From: CBDDRG01 sp051306415
GTDB lineage: Bacteria; Pseudomonadota; Gammaproteobacteria; Pseudomonadales; Porticoccaceae
Assembly (NCBI GenBank): GCA_051306415.1
Contig: JBPPNE010000236.1
Coordinates: forward strand, 1 to 32,349
DNA: 32,349 bases
Direction: 5' to 3'
Program-made: the position numbers and the translations under genes
Notes under the pieces: generated by a model
The model's database searches: none
The model's input: the letters and a program-made list of their open reading frames with translations, nothing else
Told to the model about the DNA's origin: nothing
Shown here: positions 13,443 through 22,497 of the stretch, one piece after another
Layout of the letters: each line of letters starts with the position of its first letter
Numbering within the stretch: the stretch's first letter is position 1

Positions 13443-16046
13443 ATGATAAAAAATGAAGAAATAAAACACACTCCCATGATGCAGCAGTATTTGCGCATCA
13501 AGGCGGAGCACCCCGACCAGCTGCTGTTTTACCGCATGGGGGATTTCTACGAGTTATTTTTCGACGATGCCCGCCGCGCGGCCCATCTACTCGGCATCAC
13601 ACTGACCAGCCGCGGCAACAGCAATGGGGCACCCATTCCAATGGCGGGCGTGCCCTATCACGCCGTCGACGGCTACCTCGCCCGCCTGGTGCGGGCCGGG
13701 GAATCAGCGGTGATCTGCGAGCAAATCGGCGACCCGGCCACCAGCAAAGGCCCGGTTGAGCGCCAGGTCGTGCGCATTGTCACGCCGGGCACGGTCAGCG
13801 AGGAGAATCTGCTCGAAGAACGGCGCGACAATTTGCTGGTGGCCATCAGCCACCGCGGAGACGAATACGGTATCGCGTCGCTGGACATCGGCAGCGGCCG
13901 CTTTCTGGTGCTGGAAGTGAGCGGAGAAGAGGCACTGGTCGGCGAACTGCAACGGCTGAATCCGGCCGAATTACTGGTAGGCGAGGATTTTCCGCCGCTG
14001 GAGGCGCTAAAACGATGGCGCAGCTTGCGCCGTCGCCCACCGTGGGAATTCGCTGGCGACACCGCCGTGCGTAAACTCGCCGAGCAGTTCGGCACCCTCG
14101 ATCTGGCTGGCTTCGGCTGTACCCACCTCTCCCGCGCCATCGAGGCCGCCGGCGCGCTGCTCCACTATGCCCAGGAAACCCAGCGCACCGCACTGCCCCA
14201 TATCCGCGGCCTCAGCCATGAAAGCCGTGCCGATAGTGTCATTCTCGATGCCGCCACGCGGCGCAATCTGGAAATCGATACCAACCTGATCGGTAGTAGC
14301 GAGAACACCCTGTTCGCCGTCATGGACAACACCGCCACAGCCATGGGCAGTCGCTTGCTGCGCCGCTGGCTGAACCGTCCGCTACGGGATCTCGCTACTC
14401 TGCACGGCCGCCAGCAGGCCATTGCAAGCCTCGGCGCCGACTATCTCCACGAGCGCCTGGCTTCGGCGTTGCAGCGGGTCGGCGATATGGAACGCATTCT
14501 CGGCCGGGTGGCGCTGCGCTCGGCGCGGCCCAGGGATCTTACCCGGCTCGGGGAATCCCTCGCCGCGCTGCCAGAAATTCACCAGGCTCTCGCTGCTACC
14601 GCCAGTCCGCTGCTGGATGAGCTGTGCGCGCAAGCCGGGCTGTTTCCCGACCTGGTCGACCAGTTGGGCCGCGCGCTCGTCGATAACCCACCGGTGTTGA
14701 TCCGCGACGGTGGCGTCATCGCTGCCGGCTACGACGCCGAACTCGATGACCTGCGGGCCATTGGCACCAACGCCGGCGAGTACCTGCTCAAGCTGGAAGC
14801 CGAGGAGAAAGCTAGCACTGGCATTTCCACGCTGAAAGTGGGCTACAACCGAGTGCATGGCTACTACATTGAAATCAGCCGCGGGCAGGCGGCGCAAGCG
14901 CCAGCCCACTTTCAGCGTCGTCAAACCCTGAAAAACGCCGAGCGCTATATCACACCCGAACTGAAAGCCTTCGAGGACAAGGCGCTCAGCGCCCAAAGCC
15001 GGATTCTCGCGCGGGAAAAATGGCTGTACGAAGGCCTGCTTGACAGCCTCAACGAGCAGCTTGCCGCACTGCAAAACACGGCCGCTGCCGTGGCCGAACT
15101 GGATGTACTCGCCAATCTTGCCGAGCGCGCCCACACGCTCCGCTTCTGCACGCCAGTGCTCACGGCGGAGTCCGGCATCCGCATTAGCGGCGGACGCCAC
15201 CCCGTAGTGGAGCAGGTACTGGATATCCCCTTTGTCGCCAACGACCTCAATCTCGGCGAACAACGGCGGATGCTGGTGATTACCGGCCCCAACATGGGTG
15301 GTAAATCCACCTACATGAGGCAGACTGCGTTGATCGTTCTGCTCGCCCATATCGGCAGCGCCGTACCCGCCACGAGCGCCACCATTGGCCTGGTGGACCG
15401 CATCTTTACCCGTATTGGGTCCTCTGACGATCTCGCCGGCGGCCGCTCCACCTTCATGGTGGAAATGACTGAAACCGCCACCATTCTCAACAACGCCAGC
15501 GACCGCAGCCTGGTGTTGATGGATGAAATCGGGCGCGGCACCAGCACCTTCGATGGCCTCGCCTTGGCCTGGGCCTGTGCCGTTCACCTGGCGCAGAACA
15601 TCGCGGCCTACACGCTATTTGCGACGCACTATTTCGAACTCACCGTGCTCGCCGAGCATATTCAGAGCATCGCCAACGTCCACCTCGACGCCAGCGAATA
15701 CAACGACAAGATTGTCTTCCTGCATAGCGTTCGCGAGGGCCCCGCCAACCAGAGCTACGGCATCCAGGTGGCAAAGCTCGCGGGTATCCCAGCAGAGGTA
15801 GTGGCAGCGGCTCGCCGCGAGTTGCAGCGGCTGGAAATGCGAGGGCGACTCACGGCGCCTTCGGAACGGGAGGCTCTACCCGCAGTTCCGCTACAAGCAG
15901 AGTTATTTGCCGACATCGGTACGACCCGGGTGCTCGATGCCCTCGCCACGATCGATCCCGATCAACTGACGCCACGCGAGGCTCTAGCGGAGCTGTATCG
16001 GCTCAGAGAGCTGGTGAACTCGGGTGACGGAAGGCTTGCTAAATAG
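13443..16046 (+). CDS. mutS: DNA mismatch repair protein MutS
   Basis: An 867-residue full-length MutS that recognises mismatches and recruits MutL. Visible features are the mismatch wedge F35-Y-E37 (MGDFYELFF), the connector and clamp domains, Walker A GPNMGGKST near 614-622, and Walker B LVLMDEIGRGTSTFDG near 690. FATHYFELT and the C-terminal dimer helix (LTPREALAELYRLREL) are also present. The first eight codons (MIKNEEIK) are AT-rich and unlike the family, whereas homology starts exactly at HTPMMQQYLRIK. No ribosome binding site precedes the ATG, which lies 17 bp after the integrase remnant. The native promoter may have been displaced. Confidence 0.96.
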   Translation: MIKNEEIKHTPMMQQYLRIKAEHPDQLLFYRMGDFYELFFDDARRAAHLLGITLTSRGNSNGAPIPMAGVPYHAVDGYLARLVRAGESAVICEQIGDPATSKGPVERQVVRIVTPGTVSEENLLEERRDNLLVAISHRGDEYGIASLDIGSGRFLVLEVSGEEALVGELQRLNPAELLVGEDFPPLEALKRWRSLRRRPPWEFAGDTAVRKLAEQFGTLDLAGFGCTHLSRAIEAAGALLHYAQETQRTALPHIRGLSHESRADSVILDAATRRNLEIDTNLIGSSENTLFAVMDNTATAMGSRLLRRWLNRPLRDLATLHGRQQAIASLGADYLHERLASALQRVGDMERILGRVALRSARPRDLTRLGESLAALPEIHQALAATASPLLDELCAQAGLFPDLVDQLGRALVDNPPVLIRDGGVIAAGYDAELDDLRAIGTNAGEYLLKLEAEEKASTGISTLKVGYNRVHGYYIEISRGQAAQAPAHFQRRQTLKNAERYITPELKAFEDKALSAQSRILAREKWLYEGLLDSLNEQLAALQNTAAAVAELDVLANLAERAHTLRFCTPVLTAESGIRISGGRHPVVEQVLDIPFVANDLNLGEQRRMLVITGPNMGGKSTYMRQTALIVLLAHIGSAVPATSATIGLVDRIFTRIGSSDDLAGGRSTFMVEMTETATILNNASDRSLVLMDEIGRGTSTFDGLALAWACAVHLAQNIAAYTLFATHYFELTVLAEHIQSIANVHLDASEYNDKIVFLHSVREGPANQSYGIQVAKLAGIPAEVVAAARRELQRLEMRGRLTAPSEREALPAVPLQAELFADIGTTRVLDALATIDPDQLTPREALAELYRLRELVNSGDGRLAK

Positions 16047-16115
16047 TGGCGATGGATGAATCAGGGCGCATCAATCAGACCGGGCAAGGCTTTGAAGCAG
16101 AACCAACCTAACCGG

Positions 16116-16682
16116 TCAGGACCAATGTCGGACCGCGCCGGTATCGACGTGGACAAACCCAGGGCCTGGGTAGTAACCGACACCGCCGGCCCGCAGCGAT
16201 AGCGCGAGCTCCCGCAACCGGTCGAGGCGGCAGCCGGGCAGCGCGATATCGATAGCCTGGCCCTTCATGTGCAGACTCTGGGTTGCAACCCCTGAGCTAT
16301 GCGCGCGCAGGGCGGCGTTGGTTTGCGGCGATCGGTAGCCGGAAATCACATTGAACGCCTGCCGCGCGCCCGCCTTCTGCTTCAGCGCATAGAGTAGACC
16401 CAGCAGCTTTGGATCGATGGCCTTTACCTCGTTGGTGCGGTGATCGCGCAGTAAATGGTTGATCTCCGCGAGCGCATCCGGGATCAAACCCTCTCTGGCC
16501 CAGAACGCCGTTTCCAAGCGTTCACCGGTATGCAGGTTATAAAACGCAAGGCGCTTCGGCGCCGGCGCGGACTTTGCCGCCGCTGGGCGCGCCAACAAAC
16601 CCAAGGCGCAGACTGCGCCAAGGCCAAGAAATCGGCGGCGGCTTAGTGGATTCGGTACAGTTGAACGCGGCTGGTCTGACAT
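16116..16682 (-). CDS. mepK: DUF882/M15-type murein DD-endopeptidase MepK-like
   Basis: A 188-residue exported peptidase related to MepK (YcbK), which cleaves peptidoglycan cross-links including 3-3 links. It has a Tat-type leader (SRRRFLGLGA at 14-23, then a hydrophobic stretch and A-A-A). The zinc site of the M15/peptidase-like fold is H138-M-K-G-Q-A-I-D145 and H178 in GFVHVDTG. SGYRSPQTN (114-122) is the family signature. It follows ldtD by 21 bp on the same strand, the same pairing as ycbB-ycbK in E. coli, so the two are probably an operon for making and cutting 3-3 cross-links. Confidence 0.92.
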   Translation of the reverse strand: MSDQPRSTVPNPLSRRRFLGLGAVCALGLLARPAAAKSAPAPKRLAFYNLHTGERLETAFWAREGLIPDALAEINHLLRDHRTNEVKAIDPKLLGLLYALKQKAGARQAFNVISGYRSPQTNAALRAHSSGVATQSLHMKGQAIDIALPGCRLDRLRELALSLRAGGVGYYPGPGFVHVDTGAVRHWS

Positions 16683-16703
16683 GTGCTATTCCTGGCATCA
16701 ATG

Positions 16704-17981
16704 TTATCGGTTCGAGTCGGGCGCGGCGGCCAGTGACAGACCCTGGCCATACACATCCTGGCCATAAATGTCGTCGCGAAACTGCGCCACGCCCCGCTCA
16801 TCCACCCACACGGTGACGTAAATTAGATGTATCGGCAGGGGTTTAGCAAGTTTTATCACTTGTTTCGTCCGCGTCGCGATGACGGCTTCCAGGCGTTCGG
16901 CGGACCAATCCCCATTGGCGTCGAGGGCGAACAACGCCAGCACCCGAGCATCGGCGACGCGGACGCAACCAGAACTGAAGGCGCGACGCGGCTTTTCGAA
17001 CAGCTCCCGGTGAGGCGTGTCATGAAGATAAATGTCGGCATCGTTGGCCAGCGAAAAGCGGATTTGCCCGAGCGAATTGCTGGGGCCTGGATCCTGGCGA
17101 AAGCGGTAGTGCGACTGTTCTGGCCGCACCCGTGACCAGTCCACCAAAAAGGGGTTGATCTCACGCGCGTCCGCCGCCCAGCTATCGAAGAGGCGAATCT
17201 GGTTGCGCACCAGATAACCCGGATCGGTGCGCAGTTTCGGCAAGATATCCAGCCGCGCGATCATCGGCGTCGGCGTCCATGTCGGCGATAGCACTAGGTT
17301 GAGCATCTGGTCGGCCATCACCGGCGTCGGCCGCGAGGGCCTGCCAACCACCACCGCTGAACGCAGTGCAACCCTGCCATTATCCATCGCAACCAGCTCC
17401 AAGGCGGGGATGTTGACGACGATGTGGCGCGCCTCGAAATGCAGGTTGCGCAGACGTTCAAGGTTCAGCTTGGTCCGCGCCACCCGCTCACCAGGCGTCT
17501 GATTCAACGCCCGCCGTGACGCAGGGCCAACCACACCATCGGCGAGCAGGCCGTGGCGGGCCTGAAAAGCCTTGACTGCGTCCTCCAGCACGACATCAAA
17601 AGCGTCGCCACCGATCGCAACCGTAGGGAAGTCGCCCAAACGTAGCAGTTGGCGACGCAGGACAGCCACTCGCCGATCACTGTTGCCAATCTCGAGTTTG
17701 ACGGGGCCCTCCAGCCGCGGCCAAGGGCCATCGGCCTCCATCCGCTCTGTCCGCGCCAGTAGCAGGCGCAATTTGTTGAGGTCATAAAAACCGCTCTGCT
17801 GCATTGGATCTGCAGTCGCCGTCGCATCGGTAATCGCGCCAACTGCCGCCCCCTTGCCCGGTTGAGTCACGGCGAAACTATCGCCCACCCGAAGGGCGAG
17901 GGAGAAAACCGCGAGCGCACAGAGCACAAGAGTTGTCATGACCCCACGGCGAGCGCGGGGCGGCCATTGAATTCGATGCAC
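16704..17981 (-). CDS. ldtD: L,D-transpeptidase of the YcbB/LdtD type
   Basis: A 425-residue periplasmic enzyme forming 3-3 (mDAP-mDAP) cross-links. An N-terminal membrane/signal segment (MTTLVLCALAVFSLALRVG) is followed by a PG-binding-1 domain (about 98-160: VLRRQLLRLGD, KAFQARHGLLADGVVGPASR). The YkuD catalytic domain has LSPTWTPTPMI, H320 in YLHDTPHRELF and C339 in FSSGCVRV. I chose the GTG at 17981 because AGGTGG lies 6 nt upstream; a TTG at 18002 is less likely. It is shorter than the 615-residue E. coli protein, lacking part of its N-terminal region. mepK is directly downstream. Confidence 0.93.
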   Translation of the reverse strand: MHRIQWPPRARRGVMTTLVLCALAVFSLALRVGDSFAVTQPGKGAAVGAITDATATADPMQQSGFYDLNKLRLLLARTERMEADGPWPRLEGPVKLEIGNSDRRVAVLRRQLLRLGDFPTVAIGGDAFDVVLEDAVKAFQARHGLLADGVVGPASRRALNQTPGERVARTKLNLERLRNLHFEARHIVVNIPALELVAMDNGRVALRSAVVVGRPSRPTPVMADQMLNLVLSPTWTPTPMIARLDILPKLRTDPGYLVRNQIRLFDSWAADAREINPFLVDWSRVRPEQSHYRFRQDPGPSNSLGQIRFSLANDADIYLHDTPHRELFEKPRRAFSSGCVRVADARVLALFALDANGDWSAERLEAVIATRTKQVIKLAKPLPIHLIYVTVWVDERGVAQFRDDIYGQDVYGQGLSLAAAPDSNR

Positions 17982-18002
17982 TGTCAGCCCACCTGATGAC
18001 AA

Positions 18003-18250
18003 AAGGAATTAAGAATCTGTCCAAACTGCGCTTGGCATTTTGGAAAGGTTCTAGGGAAATTTCGGCAGGTAAGCGCTGCGATAACCGTGGCAACAAGCCG
18101 TAACTCAAGGTCATTTCGAGCGCGGAATCATAACACGGCGGTACTGTTGGGGTAGCCTTGCCGGCACACCTAGGCCCCTCTCTGGAACATCGAGGTCGCG
18201 CTGCCGCACCCGTCAGGATGAGCGACGTCGCTGACATCATTTTACAAATG
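18003..18250. other. Non-coding stretch upstream of ldtD
   Basis: About 250 bp between the ldtD start and the terminator at 18251. A minus-strand frame runs through it but overlaps ldtD out of phase and has no family resemblance. A TTGGAC and TGTCAT pair 17 bp apart, just upstream of ldtD, is a weak promoter candidate. I see no RNA gene. Confidence 0.4.
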
Positions 18251-18283
18251 CAAAAATAAAAATGCCGGTCGTAACGACCGGCA
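18251..18283 (-). terminator. Rho-independent terminator
   Basis: On the minus strand TGCCGGTCG (18283-18275), loop TTA and CGACCGGCA (18271-18263) form a 9-bp GC-rich stem. It is followed by TTTTTATTTTTG (18262-18251). It should terminate the transcript of the phytase-like gene, about 140 nt after its stop at 18425. Confidence 0.9.
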
Positions 18284-18424
18284 CAGAAGCTCACTGGATT
18301 TCCCTGCTCAATTATTTTTGCAATCCTTGTATGGCCATCCGTCGCCAAAGTTCCAGCGCAACAACGGGGTTAGGTGACAGTGGCGGGATCAATAATCCAC
18401 TGCGCCCGACCAGACTGGCCAACC

Positions 18425-19696
18425 TCAACCCTCATCCTTGTCCTCGCAATGACCCCTACTCACCTGCTGGGCTTGGTAGCCCACCAGATCCGCGTGGTCA
18501 ATGGCAAACGCAAACAGCTGGGAGTTTTGAGTTGGGTCGAAATCGTTGTCGTTGGTGACAATCAGCAGGTGGCGGCCATCCGGCAGATCGGGGCCAAAGG
18601 CAAGCCCCTCAATTTTTTCCGGAAAAGTCGCACCGGCAAGACCAAACGCCGGATCCAGCAGGTCGATAAGCACTTGCTTGCTGACCGCGGTAATTCCACT
18701 GGGAATTCCGGTTGATGGTAGCGCTTTGACAGCGCGAATATCGGTGGCGTCCGCGATACCGATCTTGACGATTTTCTTGAACTTGGCTTCCGCGCCGGGC
18801 TTGCCGTCGCGCTCCAGCACCAGCAGTTCATGATCATTGACGGCGACGATTTCGCTGATGCCATAGCCTTTATCGGCGAGTGAATAGAGGAATTCGCGCA
18901 CCGCGCCCGTCGCAATCTCGATTTCGAGGATGCGCACATTGGTGCCGACGCGCTTGAACACCACGTCAAGACCGCCATCCTGAATCAATGGGCTCTGCAT
19001 GATGCCGTAGAGCTTGCTGCCCTCAGGGGAGATTGCCAGACCTTCCATGCCGCGATTGCTCTGCCGTCCACTGAGGTTCTTGCTCAACTCATCAGCCGGC
19101 GTGGCGGATGGGTAGTCGGCGAGAAACTTGGTGGGCAACTTCATCACCTGGGTTCGCTTGCCAGTAGCGACATTGAATTTATACAAAAAAGGGCCGTATT
19201 CATCGGAGACAAACACGCTGCGCCCGCAGGCATCAACACGGACACCCTCCGGGTCGAAGCGCAAACTGGCGGAGGAGTTGGTCGGATCGAATGCACTCGC
19301 CAAGCCGATAAAGTGACCCTGCTCCTGCGTCCGTAGCAAGCGGGTTTTTTCGACGGTCGGGGTTACCGTATAGCTGCTGCCGTTGGCTTTCACCTTGATG
19401 CGCAGCGTATAGAGGCGATCGATGTAGGAAGTCGCACCATCTGCGGGGCCGCGATCAGGGGTAGCGTAATAGAGGTTTGAGAAGCCGCTGTAGGTGATTG
19501 CAGAGCCGAAGCCACCGACCAGATTGTGCGGGGTGACCCCGTCCTCAAGCAGTCCATTCAAGCCGGATTGATCAGTAGCATTACCCGGAATGACACCCAC
19601 GCCGAGCAACTGGATATCGGCGAAGGCCGAAGCGGCGCATAGCGGCGTAGCGGAAATGAGGGCGGACAGCAGCACTCTACGGACATTTGTTATCAC
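18425..19696 (-). CDS. Secreted phytase/esterase-like beta-propeller protein
   Basis: A 423-residue exported protein of the 'esterase-like activity of phytase' family. A signal peptide (RVLLSALISATPLCAASAFA) precedes blade-type repeats. Characteristic blocks are YYATPDRGPADGAT, RFDPEGVRVDACGRSVFVSDEYGPFLYKF, NRGMEGLAISPEGSKLYGIMQ, and EKIEGLAFGPDLPDGRHLLIVTNDND. The acidic loops suggest metal binding, but the substrate is unknown. The start is a GTG at 19696, with GAGGA 8 nt upstream; a longer frame to 19744 would spoil the signal peptide. It is monocistronic, with a clear terminator downstream. The C-terminus is charged and not a membrane anchor. Confidence 0.85.
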   Translation of the reverse strand: MITNVRRVLLSALISATPLCAASAFADIQLLGVGVIPGNATDQSGLNGLLEDGVTPHNLVGGFGSAITYSGFSNLYYATPDRGPADGATSYIDRLYTLRIKVKANGSSYTVTPTVEKTRLLRTQEQGHFIGLASAFDPTNSSASLRFDPEGVRVDACGRSVFVSDEYGPFLYKFNVATGKRTQVMKLPTKFLADYPSATPADELSKNLSGRQSNRGMEGLAISPEGSKLYGIMQSPLIQDGGLDVVFKRVGTNVRILEIEIATGAVREFLYSLADKGYGISEIVAVNDHELLVLERDGKPGAEAKFKKIVKIGIADATDIRAVKALPSTGIPSGITAVSKQVLIDLLDPAFGLAGATFPEKIEGLAFGPDLPDGRHLLIVTNDNDFDPTQNSQLFAFAIDHADLVGYQAQQVSRGHCEDKDEG

Positions 19697-19860
19697 TGAA
19701 AATTCCTCGCAAATTCTGTTAACAACAGTGGTGTTCCGCCTCAATAATCATTTCTGTCGAGGTCAATCGGAGCACCCAATGCTAGGTCGGCTAGATGTCA
19801 GTATTGTGACCACAACCGACAAGATTACTGCGTAAAAGCCTTGCACAGAAGGCCCGCGCA

Positions 19861-19905
19861 GCTAGTGAGTTGACTAGCGTAAACAGCGCGACGGCGCGGT
19901 TTACG
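19861..19905. other. Two small adjacent hairpins between the phytase-like gene and emrE
   Basis: GCTAGT (19861-19866) pairs with ACTAGC (19873-19878). CGTAAAC (19878-19884) pairs with GTTTACG (19899-19905). Neither is followed by a T-run. They lie directly after the emrE stop on the minus strand and may be a weak terminator. Confidence 0.35.
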
Positions 19906-19919
19906 GCGCCTGACATCTG

Positions 19920-20252
19920 TTAATGGGAAACCGTCGCGGAAAAAGCGTAGATGACGACGACGCCAGCGACAATCATTGCCATGCCGACGAGCGCAGCGGC
20001 ATCCAATGCCTGACCGTAAAAAGCCCAGCCGATCAGGGCGATCAAGACCACGCCGACGCCGGCCCAGATCGCGTAGGCCACACCCAGCGACATCAGCCGA
20101 AGCGTGAGCGCCAGGAAGTAAAAAGCCGCCGTATAACCAATGACCACAACGATCACCGGCACCAGTTTAGTAAAACCCTGAGAAGATTTGAGAAAGCTGG
20201 TCGCCACTACTTCGAACAGGATGGCGAGGAAGAGATAGATCCATTTCAGCAT
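19920..20252 (-). CDS. emrE: Small multidrug resistance (SMR) transporter, EmrE-like
   Basis: A 110-residue inner-membrane protein with four predicted membrane helices. The essential Glu is E14 in LFLAILFEVVATSFLK. The central GVAYAIWAGVGVVLIALIGW and the helix-4 AGVVVIYA are typical of EmrE/QacE-type proton-coupled exporters of cationic compounds. The ATG at 20252 gives the exact family length; the in-frame extension to 20285 has no support. No strong ribosome binding site is seen. It stands alone, and no GdnSU (guanidinium exporter) riboswitch-like leader is visible upstream. Confidence 0.93.
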   Translation of the reverse strand: MLKWIYLFLAILFEVVATSFLKSSQGFTKLVPVIVVVIGYTAAFYFLALTLRLMSLGVAYAIWAGVGVVLIALIGWAFYGQALDAAALVGMAMIVAGVVVIYAFSATVSH

Positions 20253-20388
20253 GGTAATGCTGCCGAATGAGGCTGCGGTGGCCACCCAGCACGAGCGCAG
20301 ACGATAGCAATGACGGCGATACCGGAGTATCGGGCGAGATCGCCCCAGGAATACCGATCGCCATCATGGCGTGCATCTACTCGACCGT

Positions 20389-21027
20389 TCAGCGGTTCAG
20401 CGGATACCACCAGCCGTCCGCCCCCTGTACGAAATACTGGCCCGCCGGATCGACGTGATACCGATTGCCTTGGAATTCGTGATCGGTGTTGGCCTGCCAA
20501 GTGTGCGGCAGCACCCTCTGCGCACCATTGGGAGCCACGAAGGTGCTGGAACCCATCAGTTGGCGACCCGCCTCCTGCTGGTTGTTCGAGTGGCTATCCC
20601 GCTGCACCTGCTGGGCGGCGCCACGATTGGCCTCGGCTTGTCGCAAGCCCTGCACACCGGCCTGCTCCCGCTGCTGGTTGATCTGGTTCTGCCGCGCCCA
20701 GGCGCCGCCATCGGTGAAGCCGTTGGTGGAGACATAGTTGAGGGCGTATTCCTCAAAGGAGCCACAGTAGCCACCGCTTTGCAAACAGCGCTGGTAGGCG
20801 GCCTGGATTTCCGGCCCGCGCTGCTGCATCGCCTGCTGCATCACCCCATTGAGTCTCTGCTGAGTCTCCGCCATCTGCCCCGCAAGGACGGCGTTGAGAT
20901 CGATATTGGTGAAGTCCTGCGCACCCGCGCCAGCGGTCTGAACGGCCACAAGAACCGTGACGGCCAGTGCCGCTCTTCGTGTCCTGTCAGCCCCCGCTGT
21001 CTGGTCGGCCAAGCCGCCACTCCCCAT
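20389..21027 (-). CDS. Secreted hypothetical protein, Gln/Asn-rich with a Cys pair
   Basis: About 212 residues from the ATG at 21027. The n-region is long and followed by a hydrophobic signal-like stretch (AALAVTVLVAVQTAGAGAQ). The mature part has a helical Met/Gln-rich segment (AETQQRLNGVMQQAMQQRG), then CLQSGGYCGSFEEYALNYVST with two Cys that could bridge, then a Gln-rich coil (QNQINQQREQAG). A C-terminal beta-rich tail has several Trp and Tyr (TWQANTDHEFQGNRYHV, DGWWYPLNR). I do not recognise the family. The start is uncertain, as a frame continues to 21180. It is divergent from zntB. Confidence 0.6.
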   Translation of the reverse strand: MGSGGLADQTAGADRTRRAALAVTVLVAVQTAGAGAQDFTNIDLNAVLAGQMAETQQRLNGVMQQAMQQRGPEIQAAYQRCLQSGGYCGSFEEYALNYVSTNGFTDGGAWARQNQINQQREQAGVQGLRQAEANRGAAQQVQRDSHSNNQQEAGRQLMGSSTFVAPNGAQRVLPHTWQANTDHEFQGNRYHVDPAGQYFVQGADGWWYPLNR

Positions 21028-21312
21028 CGCTGTGTGTTCGTCTGCCCGAATGGTTGATCCCCTCGCCGCGCTGGCGACGCCGGGCAAAACCCACCCTGCC
21101 CATACTGCCGCAACCGCCACCGCGCGGCAATGGCGCGCCACAGCGACGCGCTTGCTGCCACCCTCCGGATTCAACGCCACGACAGCCAGTCAGCGGTCGC
21201 CCTTGCCGACACCTACCGACTGGCGGCAACGGTAGCTGGACGCAGCCAATCCGACGGCAGTATGCTGCGCGCGCATTCCCGCCCGGAAATCCCTCGCAGT
21301 GGATCTATCGCA

Positions 21313-22338
21313 ATGGATGACACCCTCGGCTCGTACGGTGCCGATCAGTTTGGCCTGATCTGTGGCTATCGGTTTGTCGCCGGCATGGCAGCGGTGCCCA
21401 TTGCTACCCAGGCCGCGCTCGGATACCTGGATCAACCACCACTCAGCGATGGCGACACCGCGGCAGATTTCATCTGGCTGCATTTCAATCTCGCCAACAG
21501 CATCACCGAAAAATGGCTGAAGCAGCATCTGACCCTGACCGATGCCTTTTTCGATGCGCTGCACGAGGATCTGCGCTCTACCCGCATCGACCACATGGAT
21601 GGCGCCCTGCTCGCCATCATCAATGACGTGCTCTACGACTTTTCCTTTGGGCCATCGGAAACTTCAACCCTCTGGGTACACGTCGGCCCGGCGCTGGTGG
21701 TGACCGCGCGGCGCTATCCGCTGCGCTCCATCGATCAACTGCGCACCGCCGTCAAGAACGGCGAGACTATCCGTTCACCGGTGGAGCTGTTGAATCACCT
21801 GCTCCACGATCAAGCCGATGTCCTGGTCAACATCGTGCGCCGGACTACCGAGCGCGTGGATCTCATCGAAGACCGGCTACTCGCCGGCCGGCTCGACACT
21901 ACACGGCTGGATCTGAGTGCGTTGCGTCGGCTACTGGTGCGCCTGCAACGCCTGCTCGCGCCCGAACCGGCGGCATTTTTCCGCCTGTTGCAGCGACCGC
22001 CAACCTGGGTCGCCGACGCCGATGTGCAGGAACTCAGCCAGTCATCCGAGGAGTTCTCGGTGGTGCTACGCGACATGGCAGTGCTGCAAGAGCGGATCAA
22101 GCTCTTGCAGGAGGAAATCGCCGCCCAGGTCATGGAGGAAAATAACCGCACCCTGTCCGTACTGACCTTTGTCACCGTGCTTGCGCTGCCCATCAATATG
22201 ACCGCCGGCCTGTTCGGCATGAATGTCGGTGGCATTCCGCTGGCACAGAGCGACCACGGCTTCTGGCTGGTGGCCGCCATCGTCGTCGGTGTGACCGCCG
22301 TCGCCGGCTGGCTCGCGTTCCGCCGCCAGCGGCGCTAG
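21313..22338 (+). CDS. zntB: CorA-family zinc transporter ZntB
   Basis: A 341-residue inner-membrane protein with the CorA/ZntB architecture. A large N-terminal cytoplasmic alpha/beta domain (FIWLHFNLAN, DALHEDLRSTRIDHMDGALLA, FSFGPSETSTLWVHVGPALVV) is followed by a long stalk helix. TM1 ends in G302-M-N304 (TAGLFGMNVGGIP), and TM2 (FWLVAAIVVGVTAVAGWLAF) leads to a basic tail. DLRSTR and the arginine-rich stalk are ZntB-like rather than CorA-like. The ATG at 21313 gives a near-family length; an earlier in-frame ATG at 21262 is less likely. No ribosome binding site is strong here. Confidence 0.92.
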   Translation: MDDTLGSYGADQFGLICGYRFVAGMAAVPIATQAALGYLDQPPLSDGDTAADFIWLHFNLANSITEKWLKQHLTLTDAFFDALHEDLRSTRIDHMDGALLAIINDVLYDFSFGPSETSTLWVHVGPALVVTARRYPLRSIDQLRTAVKNGETIRSPVELLNHLLHDQADVLVNIVRRTTERVDLIEDRLLAGRLDTTRLDLSALRRLLVRLQRLLAPEPAAFFRLLQRPPTWVADADVQELSQSSEEFSVVLRDMAVLQERIKLLQEEIAAQVMEENNRTLSVLTFVTVLALPINMTAGLFGMNVGGIPLAQSDHGFWLVAAIVVGVTAVAGWLAFRRQRR

Positions 22339-22497
22339 CACTGTGGGCAAAGGCGCTTCGCAACAGGATTGAATTCTCAGCCCCCGTCGCCGATGATTGC
22401 GGCCGAACTGATGGCACCGTGGCGACCCGCGCGGAACTCATCGCGCCAGCCAGCAAACGAAAACCGTAACTGATCGGGGGATGCCACCATTGACGCC

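Noticed and set aside
14382..15587. 401-codon open frame on the minus strand
   Set aside because: It is a shadow of mutS.
17878..18348. 156-codon open frame on the minus strand across the ldtD upstream region
   Set aside because: It crosses the terminator at 18251-18283 and overlaps ldtD out of phase, with no recognisable protein features.
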